Shown one piece after another: positions 1-5,104 of a stretch of 6,450 nt of DNA (the stretch's first letter is position 1; each line of letters begins with the position of its first letter). The stretch spans positions 1 through 6,450 of the forward strand of contig JADZBZ010000301.1 of NCBI GenBank assembly GCA_020851835.1. The letters are read 5' to 3'. The notes beneath the pieces were generated by a model. The model was not told where the DNA came from. It saw nothing but the letters and a program-made list of their open reading frames with translations, and searched no databases. This DNA comes from Acidobacteriota bacterium. GTDB taxonomy: Bacteria; Acidobacteriota; Vicinamibacteria; Vicinamibacterales; UBA2999. Position numbers and translations under genes: made by a program.

Positions 1-953
1 CCGGCATAATTCACCCACGACACCTTCGCATGGCCCCTGAGAAACTGCGCGACCTTCTGCGTGTTCTCGCAGATGCGGTCCATGCGCAGCGTGACCGTCT
101 CGATGCCCTGCAGGATGAGGAAGGCGTTGAAGGGGCTGATCGCCGCGCCCATGTTGCGCAGGGGCACGACGCGCGCGCGGCCGATGAAGGCCGCCGGCCC
201 CAGAGCCTCGGTGTAGACCACGCCATGATAGGAGACGTCGGGTTCGTTCAGTCGCTTGAACTTCTGCTTGTGCTCCGCCCAGGGGAATTTTCCCGAGTCG
301 ACGATGATGCCGCCGATCGAGTTGCCATGGCCGCCGAGGTACTTGGTGAGCGAATGCACGACGATGTCGGCGCCGTACTCTATGGGGCGGCACAAGTACG
401 GCGTCGGCACGGTGTTGTCCACGATGAGCGGGATGCCGTGGCGGTGGGCGACATCGGCGAGACGCTCGAAGTCGGTGATGTTGCCCAGCGGATTGCCGAC
501 CGATTCGCAGTAGATGGCCTTGGTACGCCCATCGATCAGCTTTTCGAAGGCCTGCGAGTCGCGGTAGTCGGCGAAGCGGACGTCGATGCCGAACTGCGGC
601 AGAGTGTGGGCGAAGAGGTTGTAGGTGCCACCGTAGAGGGTGCTGGCCGAGACGATGTTGTCGCCGGCCTCCGAGATGGTCTGAATCGCATAGGTGATGG
701 CCGACTGGCCGGAGGCCAGAGCCAGCCCGGCGATGCCGCCTTCCATGGCCGCGACGCGCTTTTCCAGCACGTCCTGCGTCGGGTTCATGATGCGCGTGTA
801 GATGTTGCCGCCAACCTTGAGGTCGAACAGGTCCGCCCCGTGTTGCGTATTGTCGAAGGCGTAGGAGGTGGTCTGGTAGATGGGCACCGCCGCGGCCTTG
901 GTGGTGGGTTCCGGGCTGTAGCCGCCGTGCACGGCGATGGTTTCCAGTTTCAT
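1..953 (-). CDS. metY: O-acetylhomoserine sulfhydrylase, partial (C-terminus off window)
   Basis: PLP enzyme that makes homocysteine from O-acetylhomoserine and sulfide (or methionine from methanethiol) in the cytoplasm. The readable 317 residues start MKLETIAVHGG at the ATG 953-951 and run off the left edge. Family length is about 430, so roughly 110 residues are missing. Visible Cys/Met-metabolism PLP-fold motifs are YTRIMNPTQ (52-60), ASGQSA (80-85), the cofactor aspartate in IVDNT (177-181), and the PLP lysine K204 in HSLTKYLGGHG. The segment PDVSYHGVVYTEALG (238-252) is typical of MetY rather than MetB or MetC. No strong Shine-Dalgarno is visible; a weak GAG lies about 10 nt upstream. 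It is 71 bp downstream of the oxidase stop and probably has its own promoter. The frame is intact. O-succinylhomoserine sulfhydrylase is the main alternative, but the sequence favours MetY. Confidence 0.93.
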   Translation of the reverse strand, partial: MKLETIAVHGGYSPEPTTKAAAVPIYQTTSYAFDNTQHGADLFDLKVGGNIYTRIMNPTQDVLEKRVAAMEGGIAGLALASGQSAITYAIQTISEAGDNIVSASTLYGGTYNLFAHTLPQFGIDVRFADYRDSQAFEKLIDGRTKAIYCESVGNPLGNITDFERLADVAHRHGIPLIVDNTVPTPYLCRPIEYGADIVVHSLTKYLGGHGNSIGGIIVDSGKFPWAEHKQKFKRLNEPDVSYHGVVYTEALGPAAFIGRARVVPLRNMGAAISPFNAFLILQGIETVTLRMDRICENTQKVAQFLRGHAKVSWVNYA

Positions 954-1002
954 GTCGGGTCGGCTCTCGGTGAAGAAGACAGAAGTTCAGTGGAAAAAGA
1001 GG

Positions 1003-1008
1003 AGTATA
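1003..1008 (-). promoter_or_regulatory. Candidate -10 box (TATACT) for metY
   Basis: The minus strand reads TATACT at 1008-1003, five of six matches to TATAAT, in the 71-bp gap between the oxidase stop and the metY start. Transcription would begin near 996, giving a leader of about 43 nt that is pyrimidine-rich at its start. No convincing -35 box is seen at 16-18 nt upstream, where the sequence overlaps the oxidase stop codon. The assignment rests on the -10 match and position only. Confidence 0.4.
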
Positions 1009-1024
1009 ACCTGCGCTTCGCGAG

Positions 1025-2296
1025 TCAGGACGCGATCGATCGCCTCGGGGCCACTGCGGTGTCACCCCAGTCGAAGAAGCTCTCGACGGCCGGGGCCACT
1101 CGCGGCGCCTCGGACCGCGTGAGGCGCGCGCCTGCCGCCGGCGGTTCCATCCGCGAGAAGAAGGCAATGGCGTTGTCGACGTTGCGCCTCCGGATCTCCT
1201 CGTTCGGCTCGAGCGACCAGACGCCTCGTTCCTGCGAGTTGCCGACGACGATGCCGTCGCGGCGCGGGTTGATGCTCGCGTTGCTGTTGTCGGGCAGTTG
1301 CGCCGACGCCCGGTAGTTCACCTCGGGCTGCGGCACGAGGAAGGTCAGCTGCCCCTTGACGGGCACGAGTTCCTCGTCTTCGAAGAGGGAGAACGACCCC
1401 AGCCCGGTGCAGTTGACGATGACGGGCTCGGGCAGGGCCGCCAGATCGCGCCGCGACTCGAACCTCTTAATCACGATGCGCCCGCCGAACGCCTGGAAGT
1501 CCTGCACGAGCGCATCCAGGTAGATGGACGGCTCGATGGCCAGGTTCGACTGCCGAATGGCGTACCGGGTGGGGAACGGGTGCTCGCCCGGGCCCAGCAC
1601 CTCGCGATCCTGGCCCGTGCGCAGGTGCTCGGGTACCAGGTCGCTGTCACCACCTCCGCCGGGCCGCGGATTCGGGTCGTCGGTGGCGTTGTAGCTGTCG
1701 ATCCAGTAGACGCCGTAGCGGGGGCCGACCATCAGCTGCAGCTGGCGATAGGACACCTCGGCCGCGGAGCGGAACTGGGCGTCCCACTCCGGCGTGCGCC
1801 GCTCGGGCAGGATGAGACCCGAGGTGGGCGTGTAGCCCGCCCACGACATGTTCGAAGTGGTGTCGGGCGGCACGGCCGCGGCGTAGATGGTGACGTCGTA
1901 GCCCCGGCGCTGCAGCTGGCGCGCGGTGGTCAGGCCGGGCGAACCGCAGCCGATCACCGCCACGCGGCGCCGGCCGGCCGGCTGCACCAGGTCGCCCACC
2001 AGCGTGCCACACCCCCACGCCAGCGACATACCCGCCCCGCCGTGACCGTAGTTGTGGACGAGCACCTTGTCGTCCAGTTTGTCGGTGCGCAGGACGAAGC
2101 CGCCGTCCCGGTGCGGCCGCAGCCCCACCGTGGTGCGGATCACGCGATCCCACGACACGTGCACCGGGGCGAGATTCAGGCGTGGGCGGGCTGGCCGTAC
2201 CGGCGACACCCGGGGCGGCCCCGCGGGCCGGCACCCGCCGAGCCCCAGGCCGAGCAGAGCCGTGCCGCCGGACTTGAGCAACGTGCGTCGGTTCAT
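1025..2296 (-). CDS. Circularly permuted D-amino-acid-oxidase-like FAD lipoprotein, Tat-exported
   Basis: FAD-dependent amine/amino-acid oxidase fold, 423 aa. The ATG at 2296 is chosen because it places a twin-arginine signal at the very start (R3-R4 in NRRTLLK), followed by a hydrophobic stretch and a lipobox LGGC with C22. The enzyme is therefore predicted to be exported folded and lipid-anchored outside the cytoplasm. Motif order is unusual. GLRP (58-61; R60 matches the substrate-carboxylate arginine R283 of human DAAO) and HNYGHGG...WGC (81-96), which close the classical DAAO chain, precede the FAD loop GCGSPG (116-121). Then follow TSNMSWAGYTPTSG (147-160), VNCTGLG (294-300), KGQLTFL (314-320) and INPRRDGIVVG (342-352). 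The active-site tyrosines of DAAO (Y224, Y228) have no obvious equivalents, so the substrate is open. It would release an imino/keto acid and, if a true oxidase, hydrogen peroxide. It lies 105 bp downstream of the DUF1858 gene. An alternative in-frame TTG at 2332 would bury the signal peptide. Confidence 0.85.
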   Translation of the reverse strand: MNRRTLLKSGGTALLGLGLGGCRPAGPPRVSPVRPARPRLNLAPVHVSWDRVIRTTVGLRPHRDGGFVLRTDKLDDKVLVHNYGHGGAGMSLAWGCGTLVGDLVQPAGRRRVAVIGCGSPGLTTARQLQRRGYDVTIYAAAVPPDTTSNMSWAGYTPTSGLILPERRTPEWDAQFRSAAEVSYRQLQLMVGPRYGVYWIDSYNATDDPNPRPGGGGDSDLVPEHLRTGQDREVLGPGEHPFPTRYAIRQSNLAIEPSIYLDALVQDFQAFGGRIVIKRFESRRDLAALPEPVIVNCTGLGSFSLFEDEELVPVKGQLTFLVPQPEVNYRASAQLPDNSNASINPRRDGIVVGNSQERGVWSLEPNEEIRRRNVDNAIAFFSRMEPPAAGARLTRSEAPRVAPAVESFFDWGDTAVAPRRSIAS

Positions 2297-2304
2297 GAGG
2301 ACCA

Positions 2305-2331
2305 ATCTTACCGGCTCGAGCCCACGGCGCA
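2305..2331 (-). promoter_or_regulatory. Candidate leaderless promoter for the DAAO-like gene
   Basis: The minus strand carries TTGCGC (2331-2326 region), about 16 nt of spacer, then TAAGAT at 2310-2305. TAAGAT ends only 8 nt before the ATG at 2296. A start site about 7 nt after the -10 box would fall at or next to the start codon, giving a leaderless mRNA. This fits the absence of a Shine-Dalgarno sequence ahead of this ATG. The -35 match is only TTG, so the call is tentative. Confidence 0.35.
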
Positions 2332-2383
2332 ACCAGGCGGCCCGACCAGGGCAGCGTGGGGCGTGCGGACCCGCGTCCTCGCG

Positions 2384-2394
2384 AATGTTACATT
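2384..2394. repeat. 11-bp AT-rich palindrome (AATGT-T-ACATT)
   Basis: AATGTTACATT is a perfect inverted repeat of two 5-bp arms around one base. It lies in the 105-bp GC-rich gap between the DUF1858 and oxidase genes. A TTGACA hexamer on the minus strand (2405-2400) overlaps the DUF1858 stop just upstream, but no -10 box lies 17 nt from it. The element could be a small operator or chance; no second copy was seen in the window. Confidence 0.25.
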
Positions 2395-2401
2395 GGGGTT
2401 G

Positions 2402-2686
2402 TCAACGCTGTCTGGTCTCTCGCCGGCGCCGTGCGGGCCGCCGGCGAACCTGGGTCTGGCTGCCGTGCCGACCACCGGAAGCACCGGCGTGGGACCTCCC
2501 GCCAGGGAACACCTGAGCGGTACCACGCCGCACGTCGTCGATGAGATCGCTTGCTCGAAGGCCGTAGGCACGAGCGGCCTCGGCGATCGTTTCGAACCTC
2601 GCCATCGAGCAGCCGACGCACGCCATGCCGTGCTGTCCCAGCACCGCTCGCGCGGCGGGCCACTCGACAACGAGATCCGCCATCAT
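2402..2686 (-). CDS. DUF1858 redox-disulfide domain protein
   Basis: Small cytoplasmic protein (94 aa from this start) whose residues 2-54 match the DUF1858 / hybrid-cluster-protein-associated redox disulfide domain. Visible features are ADLVVEWPAARAVL, then HGMACVGC with a CxxC pair at C23 and C26, then FETIAEAARAYGLRASDLI. DUF1858 proteins are usually about 60-75 aa; here the domain is followed by a 40-residue Arg/Gly-rich basic tail (GGRSHAGASGGRHG, then RRRPARRRR). The start is uncertain. The tandem ATGs 2686/2683 begin right at the domain. An upstream in-frame ATG at 2764 would add 26 residues, but it touches the operator and lies upstream of the candidate -10 box, so it is disfavoured. 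No strong ribosome site precedes either. It sits downstream of the Crp/Fnr gene with its own copy of the 14-bp palindrome. The domain resembles the N-terminal ScdA-type domain of RIC/YtfE. Exact function is unknown; a redox, metal-cluster or nitrosative-stress role is inferred. Confidence 0.75.
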   Translation of the reverse strand: MMADLVVEWPAARAVLGQHGMACVGCSMARFETIAEAARAYGLRASDLIDDVRRGTAQVFPGGRSHAGASGGRHGSQTQVRRRPARRRRETRQR

Positions 2687-2734
2687 CGTCCGACCCGTCG
2701 GTGCATCAGGCCTGCGCGTGCTCACGATGAGTTC

Positions 2735-2740
2735 ACGGTA
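2735..2740 (-). promoter_or_regulatory. Candidate -10 box (TACCGT) for the DUF1858 gene
   Basis: The minus strand reads TACCGT at 2740-2735, a TAnnnT match. It lies 23 nt downstream of the edge of the palindrome at 2764-2777, the same distance as in the hemerythrin promoter. The predicted transcript start near 2728 lies about 42 nt from the operator centre, where a class II FNR/CRP activator binds, and leaves about 42 nt of leader before ATG 2686. A second candidate, TACTCT at 2745-2740, has an 18-nt gap. Confidence 0.4.
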
Positions 2741-2763
2741 GAGTACCGGCGGTGCTGTCGTCA

Positions 2764-2777
2764 TTGCGCTGGCGCAA
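2764..2777. promoter_or_regulatory. Crp/Fnr-type operator copy 1 (TTGCGCTGGCGCAA)
   Basis: Perfect 14-bp palindrome, TTGCG-CTGG-CGCAA, with a 5-4-5 layout like the FNR/DNR consensus TTGAT-N4-ATCAA. It lies 19 bp downstream of the regulator stop codon and upstream of the DUF1858 gene. An identical 14-mer lies at 3529-3542, next to the regulator's own start. Inferred role: binding site for the Crp/Fnr protein encoded between the two copies, activating the DUF1858 gene from about -42. Confidence 0.75.
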
Positions 2778-2796
2778 ATGCGGTGCCTCGACGCCC

Positions 2797-3507
2797 TCAC
2801 CTGGGGAGGTCTTCGGCGATTCGTACGAGACGATGAGGCTCGCGGATCACGACGCGGCGGCGGGCGGTGATAATCAGGCGCTCACCCTTCCAGCGGCTGA
2901 GCGTCCGGCTCACCGTGAACAGCGTTGTTCCGGTCATTTGCGCGAGATCCTGACGAGACAGCGGGAAGTCGATTTCGACGCCGGCGTCCACGCGCCGGCC
3001 GGCGTGCTCGGCCAGCCGGAGCAGCGCGCGGGCGATTCGACGTTCGACCCGTTCGGTCATCAACTCCCGGTGCTGACGCTGCAGGTCGTGGAATCGATCG
3101 GCGATCACCCGGGCGGCGTTGATCGCCACCACTGGAAACCGGTGCATCAGCGCCAGGACGTTCGCGCCGTCCCAGACATGGGCCTCGGACGGCTCGACCG
3201 CGCGTGCGGTGACCGGATACGTCGCGTCGTCTGCGAAGGCGGCCACGCCGCCGAACGGCTCGCCTGGGCCGATGACACGGAGGATGACCTCAGGGCCTTC
3301 CGCTGAGAGCTGCGTGAACTTGACGCGCCCGCCGGCCAGCACGTAGAAGGCGCCCGCGGGCTCACCCTCCCGGAAGAACGCCCGCCCGGCTGCGGCGCGC
3401 ACGAGGCGTGCGCCGGCGGCGGCCGCGGCGAGACCCTGCTGGTCCAGACCCCGAAACAGCGGAACAGAGGCGAGCAGCCGTGGGCGCACGGGTGGCACGC
3501 GAACCAT
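2797..3507 (-). CDS. Crp/Fnr-family transcriptional regulator, cysteine-free (DNR/NNR-like?)
   Basis: DNA-binding regulator of 236 aa, the usual length for the family. An N-terminal cyclic-nucleotide-binding-type beta-barrel spans about 15-105, with FREGEPAGAFYVLAGGRVK and PGEPFGG (81-87). A long dimer helix follows at about 125-155, then a C-terminal winged helix-turn-helix, LSRQDLAQMTGTTLFTVSRTL (from 183). In the recognition helix S200 and R201 match FNR S212 and R213, while F197 replaces the FNR glutamate E209. There is no cysteine anywhere, so it cannot hold the FNR iron-sulfur cluster. The cAMP-site arginine motif of CRP (RSA) is also absent. A heme-based NO sensor of the DNR/NNR kind is an inference from the neighbours. 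The start ATG has no clear Shine-Dalgarno; downstream in-frame GTG codons (residues 4 and 7) are alternatives. A palindrome copy lies 21 bp upstream and suggests autoregulation. Confidence 0.88.
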   Translation of the reverse strand: MVRVPPVRPRLLASVPLFRGLDQQGLAAAAAGARLVRAAAGRAFFREGEPAGAFYVLAGGRVKFTQLSAEGPEVILRVIGPGEPFGGVAAFADDATYPVTARAVEPSEAHVWDGANVLALMHRFPVVAINAARVIADRFHDLQRQHRELMTERVERRIARALLRLAEHAGRRVDAGVEIDFPLSRQDLAQMTGTTLFTVSRTLSRWKGERLIITARRRVVIREPHRLVRIAEDLPR

Positions 3508-3528
3508 CTTATCGTCGGCGACCGGGGC

Positions 3529-3542
3529 TTGCGCTGGCGCAA
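3529..3542. promoter_or_regulatory. Crp/Fnr-type operator copy 2 in the divergent promoter region
   Basis: This 14-bp palindrome is identical to the one at 2764-2777. It lies in the 99-bp gap between the divergent regulator (start 3507) and hemerythrin (start 3607) genes. Rightward, it is 23 nt from a TAnnnT -10 candidate, fitting activation of the hemerythrin gene. Leftward, its edge lies about 17 nt from TAAGAT (3511-3506), so bound protein would cover the -35 position of the regulator gene and might repress it. Both roles are inferred. Confidence 0.75.
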
Positions 3543-3565
3543 CGACGGGGGCGCGCGAGCCGCCT

Positions 3566-3571
3566 TAGCCT
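3566..3571 (+). promoter_or_regulatory. Candidate -10 box (TAGCCT) for the hemerythrin gene
   Basis: TAGCCT is a TAnnnT hexamer 23 nt after the downstream edge of the palindrome at 3529-3542. Transcription would start near 3578, about 42 nt from the operator centre, with a leader of about 29 nt. That leader includes a GGAG ribosome site at 3595-3598. Confidence 0.45.
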
Positions 3572-3606
3572 CGAATCGTGAATCATTGCCTGCCGGAGCG
3601 TACCGC

Positions 3607-4209
3607 ATGCCGATCAAGATAGGACAACGGGCCGATCACGGGTTCGACGAGCCGCTCGGCCTCCTGAGTGACTGTCACCGACGGATCGAGCACTTTCTCG
3701 CGACGCTCGTGATGGTGACCAGGGCGCGCGACGGCGGCGCCTTGCCCGACCCGGACCGCCGGGCGCTCGAGGCCGCGCTGCGCTATTTCGACACCGCCGC
3801 GCCGCGGCATTCGGCCGATGAAGAAGAGAGCCTGTTTCCGCGGCTGCGGGCCGCCACGGGCTCGGCGACGCAACCCGCGCTCGACGCGTTGCGCAGACTC
3901 GAGGGCGATCATCGGGAGGCCGAACGGCATCACGAACAGGTATCTCAGCTCGTCCGCCAGTGGCTGTCGAACGGTACGCTTCCGGAGGGGGAGGTGCAGA
4001 TCCTGACCGCGGGGCTCGCCACGCTGGAGCGGCTGTACCGCGATCACATCGCCGTCGAGGATCACGAGGTGTTTCCGGCAGCGGGCCGCGTGCTGAGCCC
4101 GGCGGACCTGGAAGCGGTCGGCCGCGAGATGGCGGCGCGTCGCGGCGTCGCGTTCGCACCGTGGCAGTCGCATCGGGCCCGCGGAGCGAACGATCCGGGC
4201 GCAGGGTAA
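3607..4209 (+). CDS. Hemerythrin (HHE) domain di-iron protein
   Basis: Predicted soluble four-helix-bundle protein of 200 aa with a non-heme di-iron site. The ATG at 3607 is chosen because GGAG (3595-3598) sits 8 nt upstream. A longer reading from TTG at 3529 would start inside the operator. Candidate iron ligands follow the RIC/YtfE pattern: H24 in SDCHRRIEHF, H68 and E72 in HSADE (HxxxE), H102 in GDHREAERHH, and H147 and E151 in HIAVE (HxxxE). The last 20 residues are a loose Ala/Gly/Arg-rich tail. Known relatives bind oxygen or NO, or repair iron centres damaged by nitric oxide. The N-terminal ScdA-type domain of RIC/YtfE is absent here, but a similar small domain (DUF1858) is encoded nearby under the same operator. 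The gene runs opposite to its neighbours and converges on the methyltransferase gene with a 16-bp gap. An NO-repair role is inferred; oxygen or iron sensing is possible. Confidence 0.88.
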   Translation: MPIKIGQRADHGFDEPLGLLSDCHRRIEHFLATLVMVTRARDGGALPDPDRRALEAALRYFDTAAPRHSADEEESLFPRLRAATGSATQPALDALRRLEGDHREAERHHEQVSQLVRQWLSNGTLPEGEVQILTAGLATLERLYRDHIAVEDHEVFPAAGRVLSPADLEAVGREMAARRGVAFAPWQSHRARGANDPGAG

Positions 4210-4225
4210 CGATCCCGCGGTCCTG

Positions 4226-5104
4226 TCACGCGAGTGGTCGGTCGGTAGCACCGAGCGACGTTGGTTCAGCCCGGCGCGCGATCATCCCCACGGCGCACAA
4301 GTGCTGCTGATGGGTGTGAAAGACACGACGAACCGCCCTCAGGCGGCGCGCGGCGCCACGTGTGCGTAGCGCGTTGAACAGGAACCGCGCGGCTCCGGCG
4401 ACCCCCTCATCGCGAATCAGGCGGGCGGGCTCGAGCAGCGCCATCGGCGCCGTCGTCACCTGCTCGATCGCGAACCCGGCGCCCTCCAGCCACTGCCGCC
4501 AATCCCGCACGGTCCCGATGCGGACGCCGACATGGATGGTTGCTGACAGATCGGCCTGAATGCGCGCGAGCTCCGCGGAATCGAGTGAGTCTGGCGTGAC
4601 CGCCAGTTCGTGAATCACGTACCGGCCGCCCGGCTGCAGCAGCCGGTGCGCCTCGTTCATGATGGCCTGCTTGGTCGAGACGGTCTGCATGCTGAGCATG
4701 GCTTCGCCGACCACGAGCGTGGCGGAGGCGTCCGGGAGCGGCACGGAGGCCGCGTCCCCGAGCAGGACGCGCGCATCACGAAAGCCCACGCGGCCCAGCG
4801 CCTGCTCGGCGAATTGGGCTGCGCGGGCGTCCCGTTCGACGCCGTTGTAGCTTTTCGGCCGTTTCGAGAGAACGAGGGCCGCCGTGCGCCCAAGGCCCGG
4901 CGCGAACTCGATGACGTCATCTTGCGGGCCAACCGCGGCGTGCTCGAGCAGCCACCGGGTGGTCTCGATGCCCCCCGGCCGCAACACGCGCTTGCCGAGG
5001 CGTGCCATCAACCAGTGGGCGGGCATCTTCTGCACGTCGAGGTGTGCCCCGAGGGGCGCCACGCTCTCGTGCGCGAGAGAAGGAGTGCGTTCAGATGTTC
5101 TCAT
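4226..5104 (-). CDS. Class I SAM-dependent methyltransferase coupled to nnrS
   Basis: Methyltransferase of 292 aa with a Rossmann-type SAM-binding core. Motif I is VIEFAPGLGR (64-73), the motif II acidic residue is in YNGVERD (86-92), DAASVPLPDASATLVVGEAML (117-137) follows, and the post-motif is LLQPGGRYVIHEL (155-167). About 100 residues after the core hold no motif I recognise. The start ATG at 5104 is supported by GGAGAGG 7 nt upstream and by an ATGA overlap with the nnrS stop codon (5104-5101). This indicates one operon and translational coupling. Upstream in-frame codons would lie inside nnrS. No signal peptide or membrane segment is seen, so it should be cytoplasmic. The substrate is unknown; the fold resembles small-molecule methyltransferases of the UbiE type, but no substrate-specific motif is visible. 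Its tie to nnrS hints at work on heme, quinone or a related small molecule, which is only a guess. Confidence 0.85.
   Translation of the reverse strand: MRTSERTPSLAHESVAPLGAHLDVQKMPAHWLMARLGKRVLRPGGIETTRWLLEHAAVGPQDDVIEFAPGLGRTAALVLSKRPKSYNGVERDARAAQFAEQALGRVGFRDARVLLGDAASVPLPDASATLVVGEAMLSMQTVSTKQAIMNEAHRLLQPGGRYVIHELAVTPDSLDSAELARIQADLSATIHVGVRIGTVRDWRQWLEGAGFAIEQVTTAPMALLEPARLIRDEGVAGAARFLFNALRTRGAARRLRAVRRVFHTHQQHLCAVGMIARRAEPTSLGATDRPLA

Noticed and set aside
954..1024. SAM-II or other SAM riboswitch ahead of metY
   Set aside because: The predicted leader is only about 43 nt, pyrimidine-rich, and shows no recognisable pseudoknot or consensus segments.
1298..1311. Third operator-like sequence TTGCGCCGACGCCC
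   Set aside because: The right half matches only three of five bases, and it lies deep inside the oxidase coding region.
1025..2296. Oxidase gene as a frameshifted or rearranged pseudogene
   Set aside because: The unusual motif order first suggests scrambling, but the frame is continuous. Each key segment appears once, and a coherent signal peptide and start are present.
30..2836. Very long open frames on the + strand (about 430 and 510 codons) across the left part
   Set aside because: They lie antisense to metY, the oxidase and the DUF1858 gene. Their translations are low-complexity Arg/Ala/Gly/His-rich with no recognisable domain, typical of shadows opposite GC-rich genes.
3529..3606. N-terminal extension of the hemerythrin protein from a TTG at 3529
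   Set aside because: The TTG is the first codon-like triplet of the operator palindrome, and the extension has no conserved content. The ATG at 3607 has a good GGAG site.
4210..4225. Bidirectional terminator between the convergent hemerythrin and methyltransferase genes
   Set aside because: The gap is 16 bp and no stem-loop with a T run was found in it or at its edges.
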